This document shows, piece after piece, positions 1 through 5,248 of a stretch of 6,797 nucleotides of DNA; positions within the stretch are counted from its first letter, which is position 1, and the number at the start of each line of letters is the position of its first letter. Position numbers and translations under genes: made by a program. Below the pieces are notes generated by a model, which ran no database searches, was not told the DNA's origin, and was given only the letters and a program-made list of their open reading frames with translations. Origin of the DNA: an uncultured Halieaceae bacterium (GTDB lineage Bacteria; Pseudomonadota; Gammaproteobacteria; Pseudomonadales; Halieaceae); NCBI GenBank assembly GCA_938045215.1, contig CALINF010000213.1:1-6797 (forward strand), written 5' to 3'.

Positions 1-69
1 AAGGCGTCTGTAAAAGTCAGTTGCCTGCGCCATATCCTTGACCGGTAATGTAATCTGATTCAGATTCAT
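1..69 (-). CDS. VOC family (glyoxalase/bleomycin-resistance fold) protein, N-terminal fragment cut by window edge
   Basis: Only the first 23 codons lie in the window, from ATG at 69 leftward, and the frame is still open at base 1. They read MNLNQITLPVKDMAQATDFY followed by RRL. This is the classic opening of a VOC-superfamily beta-alpha-beta module: a first strand (xxxITLPVxD) followed by a helix that ends in the FYxxxL pattern. VOC proteins include glyoxalase I, extradiol dioxygenases, and fosfomycin and bleomycin resistance proteins. The metal ligands and most of the fold lie outside the window, so the substrate cannot be guessed. The start follows the MAPEG stop codon by 18 bp on the same strand, so the two genes are probably co-transcribed. 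The SD is weak: a purine-poor CTGGTCG directly precedes the ATG. Translational coupling to the gene upstream is possible, which is inference. Confidence 0.72.
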   Translation of the reverse strand, partial: MNLNQITLPVKDMAQATDFYRRL

Positions 70-79
70 CGACCAGAGC

Positions 80-100
80 ACTTGCAGCTATGCTGCAAGT
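80..100 (-). repeat. 9-bp perfect inverted repeat spanning the MAPEG stop codon
   Basis: The arms ACTTGCAGC (80-88) and GCTGCAAGT (92-100) are perfectly complementary around a 3-nt spacer (89-91). In the minus-strand transcript the UAG stop of the MAPEG gene sits at the loop, and the stem ends about 10 nt before the VOC start codon. No U-tract follows, so it is not a standard intrinsic terminator. It could be an intercistronic hairpin affecting mRNA stability or coupling to the VOC gene, or it could be chance, since half of it is coding sequence (Leu-Ala-Ala-stop). Confidence 0.5.
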
Positions 101-480
101 ATCTCCAGGATTATGCGGACTATGCCGTATAGGCTGATAAAGTAAAAAAGCGGCCTGATCATCGGCCAACCAAACGCGTAAACTACTGCGTGGGCTACCC
201 GGGCATAGAAAAAGATAGTAGCCGCCATAGCCGTGGTCTCGTTCGCTATTCCCATGGCATTGGCCACAAGCACAACAATGGCAAACATCACCAGGTTTTC
301 CTGCAGGTTTGCTGTGAGCCGTTGCAAACGCTGACGCACCACCGATGGCTCGGGCAAGCTGTCTCTACTTCCAGCCTGCGCCGCCAGACCATTCTGAGCG
401 ATGGCAAGACCTGCTTGCGCAAGGATGACAAGCAAAAATAGTACAGCGCTGTATACCAGCATCATGAGTTCAACAGACAT
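88..480 (-). CDS. MAPEG family integral membrane protein
   Basis: A 130-residue protein, the usual size for MAPEG (membrane-associated proteins in eicosanoid and glutathione metabolism). Hydrophobicity suggests four membrane helices, at roughly residues 3-28, 63-80, 83-104 and 108-128. Family motifs are visible. The loop between helices 1 and 2 carries RQRLQRLTANLQEN (residues 49-62), matching the R-x-x-R-x-x-x-N-x-x-EN signature. Helix 3 and its exit carry FYARVAHAVVYAFGWPMIR (91-109), matching the ARxxHxxxY...P..R signature. Eukaryotic relatives are microsomal glutathione transferases and leukotriene C4 synthase. Bacterial members of this subgroup mostly have no assigned substrate, so glutathione-dependent detoxification is only a suggestion. 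The start is well fixed: a near-ideal SD, AAGGAG (488-493), lies 7 nt before the ATG. The stop is 18 bp from the downstream VOC gene. The gene upstream (cupin) ends 336 bp away, so a separate promoter is likely, but I see no convincing one. Confidence 0.88.
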   Translation of the reverse strand: MSVELMMLVYSAVLFLLVILAQAGLAIAQNGLAAQAGSRDSLPEPSVVRQRLQRLTANLQENLVMFAIVVLVANAMGIANETTAMAATIFFYARVAHAVVYAFGWPMIRPLFYFISLYGIVRIILEILAA

Positions 481-816
481 TGTTATTCTCCTTATAGATT
501 GTCTTGTTTTGCCTCTACCTAAGTGAGACTAGCTGAGTATCTCTCGAATTGGGCGCGGACGAAAGCATTGAAGTCTGCAAGGTGACCCAATGTCCCTATC
601 ACAGTTTCTGATACCGCTTTGTCGCTCAAAGGTTGCCCTTGCGGCAGGTCTATTTAAGCGTGAATACCGTGACCACCGCCTGGAGTGGATGATTAAAAGT
701 GGTGGCCTGGAGGTTGTTCAGGCAGGCCTTGAACACGATAATATTCGCTTCACGGGGGTATTCGCCTGAGACGTTTGGCTGACATATAGAAACGCGTTAC
801 AAATTTCCTGAGCAAA
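481..816. other. 336-bp intergenic region between MAPEG and cupin genes
   Basis: Apart from the MAPEG SD at 488-493, it contains no recognisable gene, RNA or terminator. A minus-strand promoter for the MAPEG gene would be expected near 500-580. The best -10 look-alike there (GATACT on the minus strand, complement at about 538-543) has no good -35 partner. On the plus strand there is one short open frame with a possible SD, listed separately (590-769). No T-rich hairpin follows the cupin stop at 817. Confidence 0.6.
590..769 (+). CDS. Possible small ORF of 59 residues, unknown; may be spurious or a gene remnant
   Basis: ATG at 590 opens a 59-codon frame ending at TGA 767-769. It is preceded by an SD-like AAGGTG (579-584) with 5-nt spacing and bounded upstream by an in-frame TGA at 569. 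The product begins MSLSQFLIPLCRSKVALAAG. A charged, amphipathic middle (EYRDHRLEW, about residues 25-33) follows, then GGLEVVQAGLEHDNIRFTGVF near the end, which reads like the edge of a globular domain. I do not recognise the family. It lies in an otherwise empty gap and opposite in direction to all its left-hand neighbours, and I see no clear promoter. It could be a real small protein, a fragment of a decayed larger gene, or chance. Confidence 0.27.
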   Translation: MSLSQFLIPLCRSKVALAAGLFKREYRDHRLEWMIKSGGLEVVQAGLEHDNIRFTGVFA

Positions 817-1308
817 CTAGTCGGGGGCACCGATAATCGCGGCACGGGGCATTCCCTGCTCCTCACACATGGTGCGATACACCTGCAGCATAGCACCGGC
901 ATCGAGCACGCTTTCCACGTTGTCATCGGCATCCATATTCAGGTTTGCACCATTCATTACAAAGCAAACTTCGGTATCTCCCTCGTTGCTCTCGGGCACA
1001 TGCAGCGTGTGCACAGATCCAGCTGGCTCATACAAATAAGAACCCTTAAAGTTGATATCGTCCGGATATTCCAGGTAATACCATGAGCCCGATAGCGTAA
1101 ACGCGAATATCTCGCCAGTATGCATATGCTTTTGAACAGTTGTTCCGGGCGTAAAACGGGTGCGGATGACCCATAGCCCAGCTTCGATATTCACCTGCAT
1201 TAGCTGGAGTTTAAAACTGCCTTCATCGATGAAAGGGAGACTTGAATCCAGATCGACGTAAGGCAGGTCTTTGGTGTGATTTAGCAGTGCAGCCGGTGCG
1301 TTCGACAT
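817..1308 (-). CDS. Cupin-domain protein, 2,4'-dihydroxyacetophenone dioxygenase-like
   Basis: A 163-residue single-domain cupin. The first cupin motif is HMHTGEIFAFTLSGSW (residues 61-76). The second is in GSYLYEPAGSVHTL (89-102). Likely metal ligands are His61, His63, Glu80 (in YYLEYP) and His100, the three-His/one-Glu arrangement of cupin dioxygenases. The GSYxxEPAGxVHTLxV block, a GA(N/x)L segment near residues 120-124, and a C-terminal YRxxCEEQGMP resemble the 2,4'-dihydroxyacetophenone dioxygenase family. The characterised member of that family cleaves an aromatic hydroxyketone using iron. Other members, and related ChrR-type cupins, have different or unknown roles, so the substrate is open. 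No other ring-cleavage or aromatic-ketone genes are visible here, apart from the neighbouring SDR and nitroreductase. The start is ATG 1308, chosen from its SD (see separate entry). An in-frame TTG two codons earlier is too close to that SD. Confidence 0.83.
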   Translation of the reverse strand: MSNAPAALLNHTKDLPYVDLDSSLPFIDEGSFKLQLMQVNIEAGLWVIRTRFTPGTTVQKHMHTGEIFAFTLSGSWYYLEYPDDINFKGSYLYEPAGSVHTLHVPESNEGDTEVCFVMNGANLNMDADDNVESVLDAGAMLQVYRTMCEEQGMPRAAIIGAPD

Positions 1309-1315
1309 ATGCAAA

Positions 1316-1320
1316 TCCTT
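1316..1320 (-). promoter_or_regulatory. Shine-Dalgarno site deciding the cupin start
   Basis: AAGGA on the minus strand lies 7 nt before ATG 1308 but only 3 nt before the in-frame TTG at 1314-1312. The spacing supports ATG 1308 as the real start, giving 163 rather than 165 residues. Confidence 0.7.
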
Positions 1321-1336
1321 GTTGTTGCGGTAGTGA

Positions 1337-1354
1337 CTGCACGACGGTGTGCAG
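1337..1354. repeat. Small inverted repeat in the cupin leader
   Basis: CTGCAC (1337-1342) and GTGCAG (1349-1354) form a perfect 6-bp dyad with a 6-nt spacer, 29 bp upstream of the cupin start codon. Its position would suit a regulator-binding half-site pair or a leader hairpin. It is short enough to be chance, and no regulator gene is in the window. Confidence 0.25.
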
Positions 1355-1452
1355 ATATGTACAAGTTGAGTATGGTTGATAACTCTCGGTTTGTCTCTGC
1401 AAGCGCCTTACATCCAGTTTTATGACCTTTTAAGGAACTCAGTGGCCAGTCC

Positions 1453-1488
1453 CGCTGACCTGTTGAGCCAGAATCAGGCTGATCAGCG
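1453..1488. repeat. Nested inverted repeats downstream of the SDR gene
   Basis: CGCTGA (1453-1458) pairs with TCAGCG (1483-1488). Inside them, AGCC (1466-1469) pairs with GGCT (1477-1480), and a perfect 10-bp palindrome GCTGATCAGC occupies 1478-1487. The element lies 35-70 bp beyond the SDR stop codon in transcription order. There is no U-run after it, so it is not a clear intrinsic terminator. It could still be a 3'-end stabilising hairpin or an operator for the cupin gene. Confidence 0.3.
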
Positions 1489-1522
1489 TGACAATCAACG
1501 CCTGTAAGGGGTGTAACTAGCC

Positions 1523-2305
1523 CTAGAACACAAAGTAACCACCATCGATAAGAAACGTTTCTGCCGTGTGATAAGAGCTGGCAGTGCTCATGATGTAAAT
1601 CGCAATAGCGGCGAAGTCTTCAGGATTGCCCCAACGTCTGGCCGGTATGCGTTTTGACACATTCTCTACAAACTTGGGATTGTTGAACGCGCCTTCTGTC
1701 ATCGCGGTTTCAATCCATCCAGGCAGTAAAGTATGCGCGGTGACGTTGTAGCGCGCGTATTCTACCGCCAGCGCCTTGATCATCGATACCACGCCACCTT
1801 TTGCAGCTGCGTAGTGCTCGCCGCGTGCTTGACCGGAAATGGCGGCGAGGCTGGCTGTGCCGACCAGTCGGCCGAACGCATCGCCCTGCTCTGCACGTTC
1901 GCGCATATGTTTGGCAGCGGCTCGAAATGTGTAGAAAACACCCGTTTGATTCACGGCAATGATGTTGTTCCACTCTGCCTTTGTCATGTCATCAAAGCCC
2001 GTGCCGCGACTACCTGCGCCTGCATTGGCAAAACAACCATCTACACGTCCATGCTCCTGCAAAACGTTGGCGAATGCAGTATTGACTGCACTTTCATCCG
2101 CCACATCGCATAGCTGTGCGGTTACTCTGGGACCTATTGCAGACAATTTTTCCAGGGCCAGTGCATTCTTGTCGGGATTCGTTCCCCAAATGCATATCTC
2201 TGCCCCAGCTTGAGCCAACCCTTCGGCCATACCCAGACCAATACCCCCATTCCCGCCAGTAATCAGTACCACGCGGCCTGTCAAATCAAACGGTTGAAAA
2301 CTCAT
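1523..2305 (-). CDS. Short-chain dehydrogenase/reductase (classical SDR)
   Basis: A 260-residue protein of typical classical-SDR length, an NAD(P)-dependent oxidoreductase acting on an alcohol/ketone pair. The cofactor glycine motif TGGNGGIG is at residues 16-23. The adenine-ring CDV is at 66-68, and NAGAG at 94-98. The complete catalytic tetrad is present: Asn119 (in VNQ), Ser152, and Tyr165/Lys169 in YAAAK. PGW (195-197) follows the active site and the protein ends IDGGYFVF, a usual SDR tail. After strand beta-2 (ICIWGTN, 37-43) there is neither the Asp typical of NAD enzymes nor the Arg common at position 42 in NADP enzymes, so coenzyme preference is unclear. The substrate cannot be assigned. 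The start ATG has AGGA (2316-2319) 10 nt upstream. The gene ends TAG-GGC-TAG, two in-frame stops. It lies 93 bp from the nitroreductase gene and 214 bp from the cupin gene, all on the same strand. Confidence 0.93.
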   Translation of the reverse strand: MSFQPFDLTGRVVLITGGNGGIGLGMAEGLAQAGAEICIWGTNPDKNALALEKLSAIGPRVTAQLCDVADESAVNTAFANVLQEHGRVDGCFANAGAGSRGTGFDDMTKAEWNNIIAVNQTGVFYTFRAAAKHMRERAEQGDAFGRLVGTASLAAISGQARGEHYAAAKGGVVSMIKALAVEYARYNVTAHTLLPGWIETAMTEGAFNNPKFVENVSKRIPARRWGNPEDFAAIAIYIMSTASSYHTAETFLIDGGYFVF

Positions 2306-2367
2306 ATCGCTTCTATCCTAATCCTGTTGATTGGCTGCAGCTGGTTGCAATGAAGGGTGACAATTCA

Positions 2368-2377
2368 CTCATATGAG
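2368..2377. repeat. 10-bp palindrome CTCATATGAG upstream of the SDR gene
   Basis: A perfect palindrome in the 93-bp spacer between the nitroreductase and SDR genes, 62 bp before the SDR start. It is a possible operator or simply chance. I could not pair it with a good promoter. Confidence 0.2.
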
Positions 2378-2398
2378 GTGGACGCAAGTTCGCACGGA

Positions 2399-3076
2399 CT
2401 AATCGGGAAAACCGACAAATCTCACGGCTTCATCCACGGACTTTCTGCGTGATACAACTGCATTCGCGGGAAAGCTATCGTCGGGATAACCCATCGCAAC
2501 ACAAATCATAATCACCTCATCATCGGGTATTCCTGCATGCTCGCGCACAACCGGTGACTGCATGATTCCCTGGCTATTGATAACGCAGCCCAGGCCACGT
2601 GACCAGGCTGCATTGACCAGCGCATTAGTTACCGCACCACAATCAAACGGGCCTATGTCACCGCCATGAATCGATCGATCGTAGGTGACTACGATTGATA
2701 CAGGTGCATCGAACTGGCGAAAGCCTCGCAATACCCAATCCTGTCGTTTTTCTTTATTGTCCCGTTCAATACCCATTGCCTCAAACAGTTGTATGGCAAT
2801 CTCAATCTGACGTTCTCTGTGTGGGCCCACGTAGGCGCCATGTCCGCGAAACTCTCTGGAGTCATCCACGCCAGCGAGCGTGCGCTCGGTGTTGCCTGCG
2901 CGTATTCGATCCAGCGGCTCACCTGCCACAACATGAAAATTCCACGGTTGCGTGTTGAGAGAGGATGGGACCCTAATTGCCAGTTCCATCACCTCTTTGA
3001 TCAATGCTTTGGGTACCGCTTTAGGTAGATATCCCCTGATACTTCTTCTACCCATAACAACATCATCGTAATCCAT
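2399..3076 (-). CDS. Nitroreductase family protein (FMN-dependent)
   Basis: A 225-residue flavoprotein of the nitroreductase fold, which normally works as a dimer with FMN at the interface and reduces nitroaromatics, quinones or other acceptors using NAD(P)H. Visible signatures are as follows. The N-terminal FMN-phosphate segment is RRSIRGY (10-16). The flavin-contacting loop is PSSLNTQPWNFHVVAG (37-52). The core helix is PFDCGAVTNALVNAAWSRGLG (143-163), followed by CVINSQGI (164-171). The C-terminal MGYPDD (195-200) and RRKSVDE (210-216) complete the pattern. The N-terminal PSSxNTQPWxFHVVxG pattern is like the PnbA/NfnB-type branch, but this does not fix the substrate. Family members also include unrelated dehalogenases and dehydrogenases. 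Residues 73-115 form a variable, charged insert that probably shapes the active-site lid. The ATG at 3076 has GAGG (3085-3088) 8 nt upstream. The SIMPL gene ends 72 bp upstream and the SDR gene starts 93 bp downstream, on the same strand. Confidence 0.92.
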   Translation of the reverse strand: MDYDDVVMGRRSIRGYLPKAVPKALIKEVMELAIRVPSSLNTQPWNFHVVAGEPLDRIRAGNTERTLAGVDDSREFRGHGAYVGPHRERQIEIAIQLFEAMGIERDNKEKRQDWVLRGFRQFDAPVSIVVTYDRSIHGGDIGPFDCGAVTNALVNAAWSRGLGCVINSQGIMQSPVVREHAGIPDDEVIMICVAMGYPDDSFPANAVVSRRKSVDEAVRFVGFPD

Positions 3077-3148
3077 CCCCTGCCCCTCAATTTCCCTTAC
3101 GATTTCCAGTGTTATTTTGCATCTATCGCCAATGCTGTTTACTACCCG

Positions 3149-3853
3149 CTAATTCAAAGCAAACACCACATGCACCGAAGCCGTGATCTCGTTCTCACCC
3201 ACGGCGATGGGTACATCTGCGGCTTCCGCCATCATCATCGCGTTTCGCATCATGGGTCGAGGCACCGCTATCGCGGACTCACTGATCGACAGTACCTCAC
3301 CGACCTTTCTACCCGCAGCTTTGGCGTAAAGCTCGGCCCGCTTACGAGCGCTCTTTACTGCCTGCACCCTCGCCTCATCCGCTAATGCATCCTGATTGCT
3401 TAGCCCAAACGCGATACTACCCAACTGATTACTACCGGATTTGACCAAGGCATCCAGCAGACCGCCAAGCTTATCCAGATCGCGAACAACAATCTTCACT
3501 TGATTGGACACCCTGTAGCCGTCGATTTTCGGACTGCCCGATTCATTGCGCTCACGACTATATCGGGGTGATACCGAAAAATTGCTGGTCTGTCGGTCTG
3601 CAACATCTACGCCACTGTCGTCTAACGTTTTCATCAAGGCAGACACAACAACGTTGTTTTCACGCAGCGCATCTTCAGACCGCTCAGACTCGGTAACAAC
3701 GCCGGTACTGATTGTGGCCATATCGGGTGGCGCTGTCACTCGCCCCTGACCAGAAACGGATATCGTCGCAGGTTCTGGCTCTGCCGTATGGCCAAAAGAG
3801 CTCATTAGCAATGTCATTGCCAAAACTACAAATAGGGAAATTCTGGTATTCAC
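3149..3853 (-). CDS. SIMPL domain (DUF541) protein, secreted/periplasmic
   Basis: A 234-residue exported protein of the SIMPL/DUF541 family, which includes E. coli YggE, linked to reducing oxidative stress. The biochemical role of the family is unsettled. From the GTG start, residues 1-24 form a Sec signal peptide: NTR, a hydrophobic core ISLFVVLAMTLLM, then SSFGHTA before the acidic mature start EPEP. There is no lipobox cysteine. The mature domain shows family landmarks: ISVSGQGRVTAPPD (31-44), TSNFSVSPRY (89-98), YRVSNQVKIVVRDLDKLG (113-130), the Ala/Lys/Arg-rich helix with KSARKRAELYAKAAG (167-181), VGEVLSISE (184-192) and PIAVGENEITASVHVVFAL (215-233). A Met-rich patch (201-208) is usual for the family. 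The frame extends upstream to a TTG at 3892, but that would place 13 polar residues before the signal peptide and has no SD, so GTG 3853 is preferred. The gene sits 89 bp after the methyltransferase and 72 bp before the nitroreductase. Confidence 0.9.
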   Translation of the reverse strand: MNTRISLFVVLAMTLLMSSFGHTAEPEPATISVSGQGRVTAPPDMATISTGVVTESERSEDALRENNVVVSALMKTLDDSGVDVADRQTSNFSVSPRYSRERNESGSPKIDGYRVSNQVKIVVRDLDKLGGLLDALVKSGSNQLGSIAFGLSNQDALADEARVQAVKSARKRAELYAKAAGRKVGEVLSISESAIAVPRPMMRNAMMMAEAADVPIAVGENEITASVHVVFALN

Positions 3854-3861
3854 GATAAGTG

Positions 3862-3866
3862 CCCTC
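3862..3866 (-). promoter_or_regulatory. Shine-Dalgarno site supporting the GTG start of the SIMPL gene
   Basis: GAGGG on the minus strand lies 8 nt before GTG 3853-3851. The upstream in-frame TTG (3892-3890) has no purine-rich stretch before it. Together with the signal peptide beginning right after the GTG, this decides the start. Confidence 0.6.
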
Positions 3867-3942
3867 GCGTTCGATGAATAAACTGGCCACAAAGTAACGT
3901 ATCTGCGCTGGAATAAACACGCCTTTGGACTACGGTGCCTTC

Positions 3943-4542
3943 CTACAGTTTTTGCACAATAAGATAGGCATGCAACTCGGGATACTGATCATATTCAAGG
4001 TGCATGCAAATACAGCCAAGATCCATAATCAGCGTCAGAAAACCACTGGTACCCAGAGATGAGTAGTAGACCTCAGGTCCCATAACATTGTTCCTGTGTT
4101 CTCCAGGTTCTTTAGTGCCACCGAAAGAGAAGACGAATACCCCCCCAGCATTTAGCCGAGAGATCAATCTGGTTATCACGCTAGCTTGCTGTTCAAGAGG
4201 AACATGCCAAATGCTGTCCCAGGCACTAATGAAGTCATAATGTCCCGGCGGCGTCCATTCGCAGATATCACGGTGATGGAACGACACTTGTGGATGCTTC
4301 TGTCGAGCCAACTCTATCATTTCACCCGACACATCAACTCCCTCAGGTGTAAAGCCCCTGTCCAACAACAGATCTATGAAGCGGCCGGTGCAGCCACAAC
4401 CCACATCCAGAGCACGGCCCCTGCCCTTAACAAACGTTACCGCTTGCTCATGTGCGCTGATACCGTTGCGCCTATCGAATCGATCGTCGGTCCAACGCGC
4501 CGTGATCTGGTCGTATGCCTTGCCGATGTCTTGCGGTTTCAT
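3943..4542 (-). CDS. Class I SAM-dependent methyltransferase
   Basis: A 199-residue Rossmann-fold methyltransferase of the small Methyltransf_11/25 type. Motif I, which binds S-adenosylmethionine, is ALDVGCGCTGRF (44-55). The acidic residue after strand 2 is Asp70 in EGVDVSGEMIELAR (67-80). Motif II contains Asp92 in HRDICEW. The strand-4 region is YDFISAWDSIWHVP (102-115), and motif III lies at LNAGGVFVFSFGG (130-142). The C-terminal part (about 143-199) is a short substrate-side segment ending HAYLIVQKL. It has none of the signatures I know for rRNA, ubiquinone or protein methyltransferases, so the acceptor is unknown. The ATG has AAGGA (4553-4557) 10 nt upstream and a good promoter just beyond it, so this is probably the first gene of its transcript. 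Whether that transcript continues into the SIMPL gene 89 bp further on is unclear, as no terminator is visible. Confidence 0.9.
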   Translation of the reverse strand: MKPQDIGKAYDQITARWTDDRFDRRNGISAHEQAVTFVKGRGRALDVGCGCTGRFIDLLLDRGFTPEGVDVSGEMIELARQKHPQVSFHHRDICEWTPPGHYDFISAWDSIWHVPLEQQASVITRLISRLNAGGVFVFSFGGTKEPGEHRNNVMGPEVYYSSLGTSGFLTLIMDLGCICMHLEYDQYPELHAYLIVQKL

Positions 4543-4571
4543 GCTTGCAGATTCCTTGGGCCTATCTCAGA

Positions 4572-4601
4572 TTTATACAACTGCCTCCAGGGGCGATCCA
4601 A
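4572..4601 (-). promoter_or_regulatory. Sigma70-type promoter of the methyltransferase gene
   Basis: On the minus strand TTGGAT (-35, 4601-4596) and TATAAA (-10, 4577-4572) are separated by 18 bp. Initiation would fall near 4565, leaving a leader of about 22 nt that contains the AAGGA SD. This is the best-matching promoter I found in the window. Confidence 0.6.
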
Positions 4602-4656
4602 TATTTGGTCTCGCACCTGGCACCGAGCCTACTCACATCATGCACTTGAACTGTCC

Positions 4657-4662
4657 TATACT
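4657..4662 (+). promoter_or_regulatory. Candidate -10 element for the SRPBCC gene
   Basis: TATACT matches the -10 consensus at five of six positions and lies 52 bp before the GTG start. The hexamer 17 bp upstream (CACATC, 4634-4639) is a poor -35, so activator help would be needed if this is the promoter. Confidence 0.3.
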
Positions 4663-4714
4663 CTCTACAGCCTGGTGAAAAAATGGTAAGAGCAGATAAA
4701 TATCGGGGTAAACC

Positions 4715-5197
4715 GTGCCGAATGTAATAAACGCAGAGCTATTTTGCCATGAGGCCGATCCGCGCCCCATTACAAAGCAATCAACTGTCAGTGCACCCAT
4801 TTCCGAAGTTTACGCCGCGTGGACAGATGGCGACACATTCTGCCGCGTTTACGACCCTGAGAACAAATCGCTCACCGCAAACATTGAACTCAAAGTCGGT
4901 GGTAAATTCGAGTGGCTCTGGGATGGTCACACAGGAAGTAATGATTGTCAGGTACTTAGCTTTATCCCCGATCGCATGATCAGTTTCAGTTGGAATGCGC
5001 CGCCCAATCAACCAAGCAGTAGAGCCTTGCGCACCTGGGTTGTCGTTGAATTTGAGACCCTGGATGGTGTAGCAACTCAGGTGACCCTGACACACCTTGG
5101 TTTCGGGTCTGCACCACACTGGGAGGAAACGCGGAACTACTTCGATGCAGCGTGGGAGATCGTACTGGCGCGTTTAGAAAAGAACCTGCAGAAATAG
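4715..5197 (+). CDS. SRPBCC / AHSA1-domain protein
   Basis: A 160-residue START-like (SRPBCC) protein of the AHSA1 (activator of Hsp90 ATPase 1-like) group. The fold is a hydrophobic-cavity beta-sheet wrapped around a long C-terminal helix. Visible landmarks are VSAPISEVYAAWTD (25-38), the usual first strand plus helix alpha-1; VGGKFEWLWDG (61-71); the strand pair CQVLSFIPDRMISFSWN (78-94); TQVTLTHLGF (121-130); and the amphipathic C-terminal helix YFDAAWEIVLARLEKNL (142-158). Bacterial members bind small ligands or have no known function, and the eukaryotic chaperone role should not be carried over. The start is GTG 4715. An in-frame TAA at 4709 blocks any earlier start, the next in-frame ATG is deep inside the domain, and GGGG (4705-4708) provides an SD 6 nt upstream. 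The DUF885 gene begins 51 bp after the stop, so the two probably share a transcript. Confidence 0.87.
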   Translation: MPNVINAELFCHEADPRPITKQSTVSAPISEVYAAWTDGDTFCRVYDPENKSLTANIELKVGGKFEWLWDGHTGSNDCQVLSFIPDRMISFSWNAPPNQPSSRALRTWVVVEFETLDGVATQVTLTHLGFGSAPHWEETRNYFDAAWEIVLARLEKNLQK

Positions 5198-5248
5198 AGT
5201 GGCATCCCCAATCACGGATCAAAATTACTTACGCGGAAGCAAACCACC

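Larger units (their letters stand above)
4543..4714. other. Divergent intergenic region between the methyltransferase and SRPBCC genes
   Basis: 172 bp separate the two divergently read genes, and this is the only point in the window where transcription direction changes. It holds the methyltransferase promoter (4572-4601), a weaker -10-like site for the plus strand (4657-4662), and the GGGG SD of the SRPBCC gene (4705-4708). A 167-residue plus-strand frame crosses the region, but it runs mainly antisense to the methyltransferase and is not a gene. Confidence 0.75.

Noticed and set aside
190..441. 83-codon plus-strand open frame
   Set aside because: Lies wholly antisense to the MAPEG gene, which has family motifs and a strong SD.
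750..932. 60-codon minus-strand open frame overlapping the cupin 3' end
   Set aside because: Out-of-frame shadow of the cupin gene, rich in Arg and Cys, with no SD or family similarity.
1453..1488. Intrinsic terminator after the SDR gene
   Set aside because: The inverted repeats are real but have a long loop and no following U-run on the minus strand, so they are listed only as repeats.
1733..2113. 126-codon plus-strand open frame
   Set aside because: Antisense to the SDR gene, which has a full catalytic tetrad; the product is Cys-rich with no domain pattern.
2674..2683. Repeated ATCGATCGATCG-like palindrome as a regulatory site or origin motif
   Set aside because: It lies inside the nitroreductase coding sequence (TYDRSIHGG region) and is explained by ordinary codons; there are no neighbouring copies.
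4186..4689. 167-codon plus-strand open frame across the methyltransferase and intergenic region
   Set aside because: Most of it is antisense to a methyltransferase with all its motifs, the translation has no recognisable domain, and it runs through that gene's promoter.
4696..4703. AT-rich GATAAATA as a -10 element for the SRPBCC gene
   Set aside because: Initiation from it would start about 6 nt before the GTG and leave out the SD.
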